Positions 24,019 to 31,753 are shown, numbered from the stretch's first letter. The stretch: 51,897 nucleotides of DNA from JBBREP01 sp036501845 (GCA_036501845.1 DASXZO010000062.1:1-51897); one strand, 5' to 3'. Made by a program: numbers and translations. The notes: generated by a model not told the origin, from the sequence alone.

Positions 24019-25155
24019 CTACGGGCTGGGCGAGAGCGTGCTGGGCGCGACGGGCGCCGGGTTGGCGGCGGCGCGCTCCGCATCGGCGACCTTCACGCGT
24101 GCCTCGAGCAGAGTGATGCCTGCGACCGTGGCGCCGACGCCGGCAACCAACTGCGCGATGAGTAGCGAGCGCGCCATCCCCGCGTTCCACACGGTGGGGA
24201 GTTGCGAGTGGGTGAGCCAGTCGAGGTGGGCGAGGCCGCCGGTGATCGCGAGGGCAACGCCGCCCATCAACAAGATCTCCGGGTAATGGCGCTCGGAATC
24301 TGCAGCCACGGCGAGCGCGATCGCGATGCCCGCGATGACCGCGCCCACTGCGTAGACCGACGGCCCGATGCGCTGCAGCAGGTCGGCCGTGGTCGCCTGC
24401 CAGGTGCCGGTGAGTTGGAGCGCGGCGAGCACGGCGATCAAAAGCGCCAGCGCGGCCATCGCTCGCGGCAGGCGGCGCGCGATGAAGAAAACTGCCACCG
24501 CGCCCACCACGATCGCGAGCAGCGGCACGGCGAGCGACGGGCCCGCGATCAGGTCGAGGCGGCCTGCGATCGCGCCGTTCTGCCCGTTCACTTGCAACGG
24601 CACGGTCCAGTTGAAGCTGCGCGTGTCGTGCGAGAACGCGTGCACCCGCTGGTCGTGCCAGCGATATGTAGTGCCCGCGGTGATGGGCTCCCAGAGGGGA
24701 GTGGCAGTCGCGCTGTACGGCTTCGGCGCCTTGTCAGTGGGGCTCGCGCTCTTGCGCTTGTTGAGCCACACCGCGGGTGAGCGCATGTTCTCGAGCACGC
24801 GCCCGTGGGTGAACCAGAGATACGGCTCACCGGAGTAGCCGAGCACGGTGACGCTGGAGCCCGGCGCCACGGTGAGGCGAAGGTGCTGGCCGAGGTCGGT
24901 GGTGGCGGCGCGCAATGACGCGTCGGTCGTGTTGCCGACGCGGACATCCACTACCCGGCTGCGCCAGTCGGTTGAAGGCAGGCCCGCGGTGGAGTGCGCG
25001 CTCGCCGCCGGCGCGGTCACTCCGAGTACGACCACGGCAATGCCAGCACCCGCGGCAGCGATGCGCGCGCAGGTCGCGACGCGACGAGCGACCGCGCTCC
25101 CGAGACTCACCCGTGCATAATCGCGCCGGCCCGCCGCGATTCCCCGACGCGCCAT
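24019..25155 (-). CDS. conserved membrane protein with secreted N-terminal domain
   Basis: 378 residues. Basic N-terminus and a signal-like segment (IAAAGAGIAVVVLGVTAPAA), an exported domain of about 160 residues (RLTVAPGSSVTVLGYSGEPY, then LWFTHGRVLENMRSPAVWLN), then four to five membrane segments (for example LAVPLLAIVVGAVAVFFIAR, AVGAVIAGIAIALAVAA). The domain with LGYSGEPYL and ENMRSPA is one I associate with uncharacterised actinobacterial membrane proteins, often near copper or cytochrome genes; the function is unknown. It diverges from the SirB1 gene across 46 bases. Confidence 0.8.
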   Translation of the reverse strand: MARRGIAAGRRDYARVSLGSAVARRVATCARIAAAGAGIAVVVLGVTAPAASAHSTAGLPSTDWRSRVVDVRVGNTTDASLRAATTDLGQHLRLTVAPGSSVTVLGYSGEPYLWFTHGRVLENMRSPAVWLNKRKSASPTDKAPKPYSATATPLWEPITAGTTYRWHDQRVHAFSHDTRSFNWTVPLQVNGQNGAIAGRLDLIAGPSLAVPLLAIVVGAVAVFFIARRLPRAMAALALLIAVLAALQLTGTWQATTADLLQRIGPSVYAVGAVIAGIAIALAVAADSERHYPEILLMGGVALAITGGLAHLDWLTHSQLPTVWNAGMARSLLIAQLVAGVGATVAGITLLEARVKVADAERAAANPAPVAPSTLSPSP

Positions 25156-25201
25156 CGCCCACTCCCATTGCCTGAGCGGTCGCGGCTCGTACAGTGCCGC
25201 C

Positions 25202-25975
25202 GTGGGCGCCCTCGACCAGTTCGTGACCCTGGTGAACGGTGACGACGTGCCGCTCGATCGCGGCGCCACGCTGCTCGCGGCGGCGTTGCGGCCACCGGTC
25301 GACGTGAATGCGGTGCTGGGCCAGCTCGACGATCTCGCCGCGCGATGCGATGACCGAACGTTCCACGGTCTGCGCGAACACCTGTTTGGTGCCTGCGCCC
25401 TGCGCGGCAACGTGCACGACTACGGCGACCCGGAGAACTCGTTTCTCGACGCGGTGGTGGAACGGCGCGTCGGCATCCCGATCAGCCTCGCGGTCGTCGT
25501 GGTGGAGGTGGGGCGGCGCGTCGGCGTGCGCGTCGACCCGATCGGCATGCCCGGCCACTTCCTCGTACGCGACGCGAGCTCCGGCGTGTTCTGCGACCCG
25601 TTCCACGGCGGCACGCTGCTCGACGAACAAGGCTGTCGCGAGCGTCACGACGCCGTGTTCGCGGGGCGGCGCACGCTCTTGCCCGACGAGCTCGAACCGG
25701 TATCGGCGCGCCAGGTGCTGGCGCGGATGCTCGCGAACCTCTCGCAAACGCGCCTTGCCGGACGCCCGCAACTGCTCACCTCGATGTTGTGTATGCACCG
25801 CGCGATTCCCGATCTCGGCGCACCCGAACGGCTCGCGCTCGCCGCGCGTCTCGAATCGGTCGATCACTTTGCCGACGCGGGTGACGAAGCCGAGCGCGCG
25901 GCGTTGACGCTCACGGGCGACGCGCGTGTCGCCGCGCTCGCTACCGCCACCGCGTACCGCGCCAAGGCGAACTGA
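25202..25975 (+). CDS. SirB1/transglutaminase-like family protein
   Basis: 257 residues. SirB1-type transglutaminase-like core: NSFLDAVVERRVGIPISLAV, VVVEVGRRVGVRVDPIGMPG, HFLVRD, then FCDPFHGGTLLDEQGC, and the TPR-like C-terminal helices (LPDELEPVSARQVLARMLAN). The usual catalytic Cys is not at the typical place in this subfamily. Function unknown. GTG 25202 is the start. It is followed by a LON-domain gene after 11 bases. Confidence 0.85.
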   Translation: MGALDQFVTLVNGDDVPLDRGATLLAAALRPPVDVNAVLGQLDDLAARCDDRTFHGLREHLFGACALRGNVHDYGDPENSFLDAVVERRVGIPISLAVVVVEVGRRVGVRVDPIGMPGHFLVRDASSGVFCDPFHGGTLLDEQGCRERHDAVFAGRRTLLPDELEPVSARQVLARMLANLSQTRLAGRPQLLTSMLCMHRAIPDLGAPERLALAARLESVDHFADAGDEAERAALTLTGDARVAALATATAYRAKAN

Positions 25976-25986
25976 GGACGCGCGGA

Positions 25987-26643
25987 ATGCCCGCCGATGG
26001 CGCCGCGCGCGAGTTGGCGATGTTCCCGCTCGGCACGGTGCTGCTGCCGGGCGAGCTGCTCCCGCTCCACGTGTTCGAGCCGCGCTACCGCGTGATGGTT
26101 ACCGAGCTGCTCGGTGGCACCGACCCGAGGCCCGCGACCGCCGACGGCGAGCTCGGGATCGTGCTCATCGAGCGCGGGCACGAGGTGGGTGGCGGCGACG
26201 CGCGCTTCGACATCGCGTGCCTGGCCCGCGTCGTGCGATCCGAGCGCGCGCCCGACGGCCGTTTTGGCGTGGTGGTGGTCGGCATCGCACCGGTCACGGT
26301 CGAGCGTTGGCTCGACGCCGATCCGTATCCCCGAGCGATTGTGGTGGAACGGGTTGCGCCCGCGCCGCCGGCCGAGGAGCTCACCGAGGCGGCAGCTCGC
26401 GTCCGCGTCGCGGCGTATGCGTTGGCTGCCGCCGTGGGTGCGGTGCTCGATCCCGAGGTGATGCCCGACGACCCCGACACGTTGGTGCACCGGGTGGCGT
26501 CGGGGTTCGGCGTCGGCCCCCTCGACCGCCAGCGCGTGCTGGGCGCGCCCGGCACCGTCGAACGCCTCAACGTGCTCGCCGACCTGCTCGACGACGCCGT
26601 CGCGATCGCGAGCCTGCCCCGCGACGAACCGCCCCCGCAGTAG
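25987..26643 (+). CDS. LON substrate-binding domain protein
   Basis: 218 residues, a stand-alone N-terminal domain of ATP-dependent Lon protease without ATPase or protease parts. MFPLGTVLLPGELLPLHVFE followed by PRYRVMVTELLGG is diagnostic, and ELGIVLIERGHEVGGGDARF with FDIACLARVV completes the beta-rich lobe; the C-terminal third is helical. Such proteins are widespread and of unclear role. Start ATG 25987. Confidence 0.9.
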   Translation: MPADGAARELAMFPLGTVLLPGELLPLHVFEPRYRVMVTELLGGTDPRPATADGELGIVLIERGHEVGGGDARFDIACLARVVRSERAPDGRFGVVVVGIAPVTVERWLDADPYPRAIVVERVAPAPPAEELTEAAARVRVAAYALAAAVGAVLDPEVMPDDPDTLVHRVASGFGVGPLDRQRVLGAPGTVERLNVLADLLDDAVAIASLPRDEPPPQ

Positions 26644-26654
26644 CGTCGAGCCGC

Positions 26655-26840
26655 GTGGAGCCCGACGAGATCGCCATCGCGCCCCGATACAGCGTTGCGC
26701 CCCAGGACGCCGCGCCCGAGGCCGCGTCCGAGGCAACGCCGGCGCACCAAGGTGCCGACGCCGATTCGATCGCCGCGCTCGAGTCGGAGCTCGGCGCGAT
26801 CGAATCCGAGTTGCACGCGCTCGACCACGACGCGCACTGA
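26655..26840 (+). CDS. small acidic coiled-coil protein, unknown
   Basis: 61 residues from GTG 26655, 11 bases after the LON-domain gene. The N-terminal half is Ala/Pro/Glu-rich and probably disordered (MEPDEIAIAPRYSVAPQDAA); the C-terminal half is a short heptad-patterned helix (SIAALESELGAIESELHALD) resembling the coiled-coil arm of DksA-like proteins but without their zinc finger. Codon use fits its neighbours. No ribosome site is obvious, so confidence that it is expressed is moderate. Confidence 0.55.
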   Translation: MEPDEIAIAPRYSVAPQDAAPEAASEATPAHQGADADSIAALESELGAIESELHALDHDAH

Positions 26841-26888
26841 CGGCGCGGACTCACGGCGCGGACTCACGGGGCGGACTGACGGGGCGGC
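26840..26888 (+). repeat. 13-bp tandem repeat, nearly four units
   Basis: ACGGCGCGGACTC at 26840 and 26853, ACGGGGCGGACTG at 26866, and a partial ACGGGGCGGC at 26879 running up to the moaD start. The last unit occupies the ribosome-site position of moaD. Confidence 0.8.
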
Positions 26889-27143
26889 ATGGCAGTGGTG
26901 CGGCTGCTGCTGTTCGCTGCGGCGCGCGAGGCCGCGGGCACCTCGAGCGACGAGTTCGAAGCCACCACGGTGGGCGAACTGCTCGACGCCGCGGGCGCCC
27001 GCTACGGCGAACGGTGGGCCGAGGTCGCGGCCACCGCGCGCGTATGGGTGAACGGCGAGGAACCGGCCGCCGGCGCGGCCACGGAACTCGCCGAGGACGA
27101 CGAAGTCGCGGTGCTGCCGCCGGTGTCGGGGGGCACGATCTGA
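26889..27143 (+). CDS. moaD: MoaD/ThiS-family sulfur carrier protein
   Basis: 84 residues with the ubiquitin-like fold of MoaD: MAVVRLLLFAAAREAAGTSS at the start and DDEVAVLPPVSGG at the end. MoaD carries sulfur as a C-terminal thiocarboxylate for molybdopterin synthesis; normally the chain ends in GlyGly. Here two residues (Thr-Ile) follow the GlyGly, so the carrier would need trimming to be active, or it works in another way. No other molybdopterin gene is in the window. The ribosome site is replaced by a 13-bp repeat unit. Confidence 0.82.
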   Translation: MAVVRLLLFAAAREAAGTSSDEFEATTVGELLDAAGARYGERWAEVAATARVWVNGEEPAAGAATELAEDDEVAVLPPVSGGTI

Positions 27144-27189
27144 CCGCCCCACCGGGGTAGCGTGCCTCCACGTCCACTCGATCGGCCGC

Positions 27190-27723
27190 GTGTTCCCGGC
27201 CGCGTCTCGGAGGTGTGTCATCGATCGAATTGCTGCGCTGACTGCGCCGGGGGCCACCGACGGGCTCGGCGGACGCAACGACGTCGCGCTCCGAGCGGTG
27301 AAGGACGAGGCGTGCGCGGTCGAGAACGCGGTGTCGTATCTGCGCCGCCTCGCGCAGGCACGCATCGAGATTCTCGACGCCGAGCGCGACCGCCGGCGTG
27401 ACGGTCGCCCGCTGTCCGAGCTCATCGAGAAGCTGCCACAAATCCTCGCGGGTGGTGGCGAACGATCCACGCCGAGTGAGACTCGCGTCGTCGCCTCCGA
27501 CGGTACGATCGCGGAGCTGCACTGGCCCGACGGGCGCGAACAACTCGTCACCGACGACGCGTCACTCGCGTCGCTACCGAACCTGAGCGACGGCGATCTG
27601 GAATCGACGATCTCGCGGCTCTCCGGCTTCGAGCGTGAGCTCTCCGACGATCGCAAGCGTCTCCACGATGTGATCCAGGCCGTCGAGCGCGAGCTCGCGA
27701 CACGTGCCGCGGCCGACGTCTGA
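27190..27723 (+). CDS. rsiG: RsiG/AmfC-family protein, candidate c-di-GMP-dependent anti-sigma factor
   Basis: 177 residues from GTG 27190. Helix 1 contains ENAVSYLRRLAQARIE, which fits the RsiG c-di-GMP motif E-x3-S-x2-R-x3-Q-x3-D except for Glu in place of the last Asp. Helix 2 contains ESTISRLSGFERELSD, which keeps E, S and D of the same motif with Ser and Arg in place of R and Q. The paired helices and the tail ERELSDDRKRLHDVIQAVER match the antiparallel coiled coil of Streptomyces RsiG, which holds WhiG when c-di-GMP is bound. The likely partner is the FliA/WhiG sigma at 6.2 kb. A GGAGG at 27208 sits inside the frame, just before ATC 27220, so the true start may be that rare codon. Confidence 0.78.
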   Translation: MFPAASRRCVIDRIAALTAPGATDGLGGRNDVALRAVKDEACAVENAVSYLRRLAQARIEILDAERDRRRDGRPLSELIEKLPQILAGGGERSTPSETRVVASDGTIAELHWPDGREQLVTDDASLASLPNLSDGDLESTISRLSGFERELSDDRKRLHDVIQAVERELATRAAADV

Positions 27724-27739
27724 ACGCGTCGCGGCCATC

Positions 27740-28105
27740 GTGCCGGACCCGTTCGAGCGCTGGCAGCAGCTCGGCGAGTTCATCCGGGAACAGCGTGGCA
27801 ACGCGCGCCTGTCGTTGCGCAAGCTGTCGGAGCAGGCCGGGATCTCGAATCCGTACCTGAGCCAGATCGAGCGGGGGCTGCGCAAGCCGTCGGCCGAGAT
27901 CCTGCAGAGCATCGCCAAGGGCCTGCGCATCTCCGCCGAGACGCTCTACGAGCGGGCCGGGTTGCTCGACGAACGTTCCGAGGGACCCGATCTCGTCGCC
28001 GAGATCCTGCGCGACACGACGATCACCGAGGACCACAAAGAAGCGCTCGTGCGCATCTACCGCTCGTTCCAGGCCGAGGTCGCCGCCAAACGCGACACTG
28101 CATAA
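27740..28105 (+). CDS. XRE-family transcriptional regulator (Rv0474-like)
   Basis: 121 residues from GTG 27740 (GTG 27704 is an in-frame alternative overlapping rsiG). Cro/CI-type helix-turn-helix: SLRKLSEQAGISNPYLSQIE, then RGLRKPSAEILQSIAKGLRI and SAETLYERAGLLDE, followed by a short C-terminal tail (ITEDHKEALVRIYRSFQAEV). The pattern is close to what I recall of mycobacterial Rv0474, an essential-looking actinobacterial regulator. It probably shares a transcript with rsiG, 16 bases upstream. Targets unknown. Confidence 0.88.
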   Translation: MPDPFERWQQLGEFIREQRGNARLSLRKLSEQAGISNPYLSQIERGLRKPSAEILQSIAKGLRISAETLYERAGLLDERSEGPDLVAEILRDTTITEDHKEALVRIYRSFQAEVAAKRDTA

Positions 28106-28106
28106 T

Positions 28107-28150
28107 TTGCTCCAGTTCAGTCGCGGTACCGACAGCTCCGCTGGCGCTCG
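28107..28150 (-). repeat. truncated copy of the dispersed intergenic repeat
   Basis: TTGCTCCAGTTCAGTCGCGG followed by TACCGACAGCTCCGCTGGCG matches the first 44 bases of the copy at 30201 with one difference, then stops. It starts directly after the XRE gene stop. Confidence 0.75.
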
Positions 28151-28171
28151 CGTCCATTGCTCGCTTCAATC

Positions 28172-28201
28172 CGAGGGTTGGCGGCGGGGCGCCAACCCTC
28201 G
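28172..28201. terminator. hairpin terminator after the XRE gene
   Basis: CGAGGGTTGGCG, loop GCGGGG, CGCCAACCCTCG: a perfect 12-bp stem in the gap between the XRE gene and mshA. There is no U tract, as is usual for actinobacterial terminators. Confidence 0.7.
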
Positions 28202-28262
28202 TCGTTCAGCTCGCTGCGACCTCACTGGGGCGCTCTTGCGCGGCACCCTGCGGGTGCGGTGA

Positions 28263-28338
28263 CCGGAGCAGCGCAGGAGCGACGAAGGAGCGAGATGCGT
28301 GCGTAGGGAACTCGCCGCCGAAGCGAAGCGGAGGCAGT
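28263..28338 (+). repeat. diverged copy of the dispersed intergenic repeat, opposite orientation
   Basis: CCGGAGCAGCGCAGGAGCGA, then CTCGCCGCCGAAGCGAAGCG, aligns with the right-hand copies at 31.3 and 32.8 kb and with 13.9 kb. It faces the truncated copy at 28107 across the terminator. Confidence 0.55.
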
Positions 28339-28383
28339 AGAAGGGAATAGCTCCGGGGCGTCCGGGTATTGTCTTTCAACGGG

Positions 28384-29622
28384 ATGAGTGTCCTACGCGT
28401 CGCCGCGTTCAGCGTGCACACGTCACCGCTTGCTCCGCCCGGACGTGGCGATGGTGGGGGGATGAACGTCTACGTGAGCTCGCTCGCGTCCGCCCTCGCG
28501 CAGGCCGGCGTCGAATGCGACGTGTTCACGCGGCGCACTGCGAACGAACCCGACGTGATCGAGGTCGAGCCGGGATTGCGAGTGCTGCACGTAGACGCCG
28601 GGCCGCGCGCGCCGATCGCCAAAGAGCAGCTCGCGGCGCACCTCGGCGAGTTCGCGGCGCACGCCCGAACAGTGATCGACGACCAGGAGTTGGGTTACGA
28701 CATCCTGCACGGCCACTACTGGATGTCGGGCGCGGTCGCGCACCGCTTGAAGCACGAGCTCGATCTCCCGCTCGTCAGCACGTTCCACACCTTGGCGCTC
28801 GTGAAGGCGGCGGCGGGGATCGTCGACGTCACCGGGAGCCCCGAGCACGACCGCGCGCAGGCCGAGCGCGACATCGTGCGTTGCAGCGATCTCGTGCTCG
28901 CGTCCACCGATCTCGAACGCCGCGACCTCGTGACGCGGTACGGCGCCGACCCCGATCGCATCGAGGTACTCGCACCCGGTGTCGACCACGAGCGCTTCCG
29001 CCCCGACGACCGCAACGTCGCGCGGCGCCGGCTCGGCATCGCGCTCGACGCCAGCGTCGTGCTGTTCGCCGGCCGTATCCAGCCGTTGAAGGGTGCCGAT
29101 CTCGCGGTGCGCGCGGTCGCAGAGTTGGGTGACGGCGCCACGCAGTTGATCATGGTTGGCGATCCGAGTGGTCCCGACGGTGAGCGTGAACTGCAGCGCG
29201 TGCGCGCACTCGCGCGCACGCTCGGTATCGAGCATCGCGTGCAGTTCGTGGGGGCGGTTGCGCACGACGCGCTCGCCGCGTACTACCGCGCCGCCGACGT
29301 GTGCATCGTGCCCTCGCGTTCAGAATCGTTCGGTCTCGTCGCGCTCGAAGCCGCGTCGTGCGGCACGCCCGTGGTCGCGGCGGCGGTGGGCGGGCTGCAG
29401 TCGATCGTGGACGACGGCGTCACCGGCTACCTCGTCGACTCGCGCGAACCGCACGCCTACGCCGCCGTCGTGGGCAAGCTGCTCGGCGACCGTGCGCACG
29501 CCGACGCGATGGGTCGAGCGGCCGCGATCGCGGCGCGTCGCTACTCGTGGCACATCACGGCCGCGCGACTGCGCCGGCTCTTCGGCGATCTCGCGATCAC
29601 CGAGCCGGTGCAGTGCCGCTGA
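28384..29622 (+). CDS. mshA: D-inositol-3-phosphate glycosyltransferase (mycothiol biosynthesis)
   Basis: 412 residues from ATG 28384. GT-B, family 4: transfers GlcNAc from UDP-GlcNAc to inositol 3-phosphate, the first step of mycothiol synthesis. Marks: SVHTSPLAPPGRGDGGGMNV, LASALAQAGVECDVFTR, STFHTLALVKAAAG, GVDHERFRPDDRN, LFAGRIQPLKGADLAV and the C-terminal VPSRSESFGLVALEAASCGT. Together with the YbjN gene that overlaps its end, the neighbourhood matches mycobacterial mshA (Rv0486-Rv0487). The presence of mshA is the strongest sign that this is an actinobacterium. Confidence 0.94.
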   Translation: MSVLRVAAFSVHTSPLAPPGRGDGGGMNVYVSSLASALAQAGVECDVFTRRTANEPDVIEVEPGLRVLHVDAGPRAPIAKEQLAAHLGEFAAHARTVIDDQELGYDILHGHYWMSGAVAHRLKHELDLPLVSTFHTLALVKAAAGIVDVTGSPEHDRAQAERDIVRCSDLVLASTDLERRDLVTRYGADPDRIEVLAPGVDHERFRPDDRNVARRRLGIALDASVVLFAGRIQPLKGADLAVRAVAELGDGATQLIMVGDPSGPDGERELQRVRALARTLGIEHRVQFVGAVAHDALAAYYRAADVCIVPSRSESFGLVALEAASCGTPVVAAAVGGLQSIVDDGVTGYLVDSREPHAYAAVVGKLLGDRAHADAMGRAAAIAARRYSWHITAARLRRLFGDLAITEPVQCR

Positions 29623-30119
29623 GCCCCGAGGGGCGCGAGGCGCAACCGCGCGGGGGTGGAGTCGGTGCAGCCGATACGCCCGATCCGCAGCGCTACCAGG
29701 CCGCGCTCGCGCTGCTGCACGATCATCTCGAGGGCTCGGTGGCCCACGAGGCCTTCGTGCAGACCGTCGAGTTCGACCCGTCGATCCCGCGCTGGTACGT
29801 GCGCTTCGGCTGTGACGGTCGCGACGCGGCCACGATCTATTTCGATCTGCACCAGCGCTCGCTCCACCACGAGGTGTACTTCCTGCCCGACCCCCGCTAC
29901 CGCCACGTCGACGTCTACCGGTTGCTGTTGCAGGCGAACCACCAGGCCTACGGCACCTCGGCGTCGATCGCCCCCGACGGCGAGCTGTATCTCACCGGCC
30001 GCACCCTGCTCGAGCATCTCGACGCGGCCGAGCTCGACCGGGTGATCGGATCGATCTACACCTACACCGAGCGCTGGTTCCCGGTGGTGGCCCGCCTCGC
30101 CTTCCAGCGCCCCGACTGA
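29613..30119 (+). CDS. YbjN-domain protein next to mshA
   Basis: 168 residues from GTG 29613, overlapping the end of mshA by ten bases. YbjN/T3SS-chaperone-like fold: HLEGSVAHEAFVQTVEFDPS, RWYVRFGCDGRDAATIYFDL, HQRSLHHEVYFLPDPRYRHV, then the C-terminal helices GRTLLEHLDAAELDRVIGSI. The same pairing occurs in mycobacteria (Rv0487) and Streptomyces. Function unknown. Longer frames upstream of the GTG lie within mshA in another frame. Confidence 0.88.
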   Translation: MPLSPEGREAQPRGGGVGAADTPDPQRYQAALALLHDHLEGSVAHEAFVQTVEFDPSIPRWYVRFGCDGRDAATIYFDLHQRSLHHEVYFLPDPRYRHVDVYRLLLQANHQAYGTSASIAPDGELYLTGRTLLEHLDAAELDRVIGSIYTYTERWFPVVARLAFQRPD

Positions 30120-30140
30120 TCACACGTCAGAGTGTGTGAT
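30119..30140. repeat. short inverted repeat after the YbjN gene
   Basis: ATCACAC, eight bases, GTGTGAT, followed by a further TATTGTGTG. It overlaps the stop codon end. It may be a weak terminator or a regulator site. Confidence 0.4.
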
Positions 30141-30200
30141 ATTGTGTGAGAGCTGGAGTCGGGCGATCGGGGAGGTCGCCTGGCTCCAGCACGTCTCTAC

Positions 30201-30335
30201 TTGCTCCAGTTCAGTCGCGGTACCGGCAGCTCCGCTGGCGCTCCGCTTACCGGTCCCGCTCATTCGCCGTCGCTGCGAGCTCATTCCGCGGCTCAGTCGC
30301 TCGTCCCTCGCTCCTGCGCGGCTCCATTCGCCGCC
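30201..30335 (-). repeat. full copy of the dispersed intergenic repeat
   Basis: About 135 bases between the YbjN gene and proC. On the minus strand it reads GGAGCCGCGCAGGAGCGAGG, then GAATGAGCGGGACCGG, then GCGCCAGCGGAGCTGCCGGT and ends ACTGAACTGGAGCAA. It is the same sequence as the copies at 31302 and 32778, in the opposite orientation. Confidence 0.85.
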
Positions 30336-30367
30336 CTCGACCGAGGAGGGTTGCGTAGCTTTGGCGG

Positions 30368-31171
30368 GTGACTCGGATCTCGGTGCTCGGTGGGGGGCGG
30401 ATGGGGGAGGCCCTGGTCGCGGGGCTCTTGGAGTCGGGGATCGAGCCCGAGCATCTGTGCGTGGCCGAGTTCGACGCCGAACGGCGCCGCATGCTCGAGG
30501 CCGCGTTCGCCGAGGTCCGGGTGGTGCCGTCGGCGGCCTGGGCACTGCCCGACGCCGACGTGGTGATCATCGCGGTCAAGCCCGGCGACGTGCCTGGGCT
30601 GTTGGCGAGCGCGGTGGATGCGCTCGGCGAGCAGACGCTCGTGGTGTCGATCGCTGCCGGGGTCACGATCGCCGAGCTGGAGCAGCTCGTACCGGGCCGC
30701 CCGGTGGTGCGGGCCATGCCGAACACGCCGGCCGTGATCCGTTGCGGCGCGGCGGCGATCGCCGGCGGCACCCACGCCGACGACCTCCATCTCACCCTGG
30801 CCGAATCACTGCTGGAAGCGGTGGGCACGGTCGTGCGGGTGCCCGAGTCCCAGCTCGATGCGGTCACAGGCCTGTCGGGCTCGGGACCGGCCTACGTGTT
30901 CCTGGTCGCCGAGGCCCTGATCGAGGCCGGTGTGCTCGCCGGAATCGCCCGGTCGACCGCTACGACACTCGTGAACCAGACGATCCTCGGTTCGGCCCAG
31001 CTCCTCGCCGGAGGCCCCGACGGGCCCGAGGCTCTGCGCGCCGCGGTCACATCTCCGGGCGGCACCACCGCCGCAGGGCTGCGGTCGCTCGAGGCCCACG
31101 GTGTGCGCGCCGCCTTTCTCGACGCCGTCACCGCCGCCACCAACCGCTCCAAGGAACTCGGCCAGCACTGA
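30368..31171 (+). CDS. proC: pyrroline-5-carboxylate reductase
   Basis: 267 residues from GTG 30368. Reduces pyrroline-5-carboxylate to proline with NAD(P)H. Marks: ISVLGGGRMGEALVAGLLES, VIIAVKPGDVPGLLASAVDA, VVRAMPNTPAVIRCGAAAIA, and the C-terminal LSGSGPAYVFLVAEALIEAG with TSPGGTTAAGLRSLEAHG. Length is normal. It is flanked on both sides by copies of the dispersed repeat. In mycobacteria proC (Rv0500) is likewise followed by a small excisionase-like HTH gene, as here. Confidence 0.96.
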   Translation: MTRISVLGGGRMGEALVAGLLESGIEPEHLCVAEFDAERRRMLEAAFAEVRVVPSAAWALPDADVVIIAVKPGDVPGLLASAVDALGEQTLVVSIAAGVTIAELEQLVPGRPVVRAMPNTPAVIRCGAAAIAGGTHADDLHLTLAESLLEAVGTVVRVPESQLDAVTGLSGSGPAYVFLVAEALIEAGVLAGIARSTATTLVNQTILGSAQLLAGGPDGPEALRAAVTSPGGTTAAGLRSLEAHGVRAAFLDAVTAATNRSKELGQH

Positions 31172-31244
31172 ACGGGATGTCCCGGCGCCTGGGCGGCGAC
31201 CAGAGCACCTACCCGCGAGCGCCAGCGAGCCCCTCGTGCGCCGG

Positions 31245-31433
31245 GAGCTCGCGCGACGGTGAATGAGCGGGACCGGCAAGCGGAGCGCCAGCGGATGGCA
31301 AGGCGGCGAATGGAGCCGCGCAGGAGCGAGGCACGAGCGACTGAGCCGCGAAAAGAGCTCGCAGCGGAGCTGACTGAGCGGGACCGGCAAGCGGAGCGCC
31401 AGCGGAGCTGCCGGTACCGCGACGGAAGCGAAG
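31245..31433 (+). repeat. dispersed repeat: partial copy followed by a full copy
   Basis: 31245-31295 holds GAATGAGCGGGACCGGCAAG and GCGGAGCGCCAGCGGA; 31302-31433 holds the whole unit (GGAGCCGCGCAGGAGCGAGG to GGTACCGCGACGG). The 379-base gap between proC and the HTH gene is otherwise empty apart from the promoter region of the HTH gene (about 31450-31550). The Arg-rich frames through it are artefacts. Confidence 0.85.
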
Positions 31434-31550
31434 CCATAGAAAAGCGCCAAATCACACGTTCAACACCTGCATCGCGACGTCTCGATGGACAACAGGCCAC
31501 TCGATGGCGTACGGTGGCGCTCAGCGGGTTCGGAGTAGGGAGATACCGCG

Positions 31551-31745
31551 TTGGCCCAGGGGCTCAGTAAAGCGCGCTTTCTTACGGTGCAAGAAGTTGC
31601 AAACGTGATGCGCGTCTCATCGATGACGGTGTACCGACTGATCAAGTCGGGTGAGCTCTCGGCCGTTCGCGTCGGTCGCTCGTTCCGAGTGTCCGAGGTC
31701 GATGTCGACCGGTACCTCTCGTCGCGTTACACAGAAGCTGGCTGA
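31551..31745 (+). CDS. small excisionase/BldC-type helix-turn-helix protein (Rv0500A-like)
   Basis: 64 residues from TTG 31551, eight bases after GGGAG. Winged MerR-like DNA-binding domain only: FLTVQEVANVMRVSSMTVYR, then LIKSGELSAVRVGRSFRVSE and VDVDRYLSSRY. Proteins this short and this similar occur next to proC across actinobacteria (Rv0500A in M. tuberculosis). Probably a chromosomal regulator, not a phage excisionase. No bS22-type peptide gene (Rv0500B-like) follows it. A strong hairpin follows its stop. Confidence 0.9.
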   Translation: MAQGLSKARFLTVQEVANVMRVSSMTVYRLIKSGELSAVRVGRSFRVSEVDVDRYLSSRYTEAG

Positions 31746-31753
31746 GCACCGCT

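Noticed and set aside
30247..31500. Several Leu/Pro/Arg/Ser-rich frames around proC
   Set aside because: They are readings of the dispersed repeat and of the proC antisense strand, not genes.
31551..31745. Phage or plasmid excisionase
   Set aside because: The small HTH protein lies beside proC as in other actinobacteria and there is no integrase or phage gene nearby, so it is more likely a chromosomal regulator.
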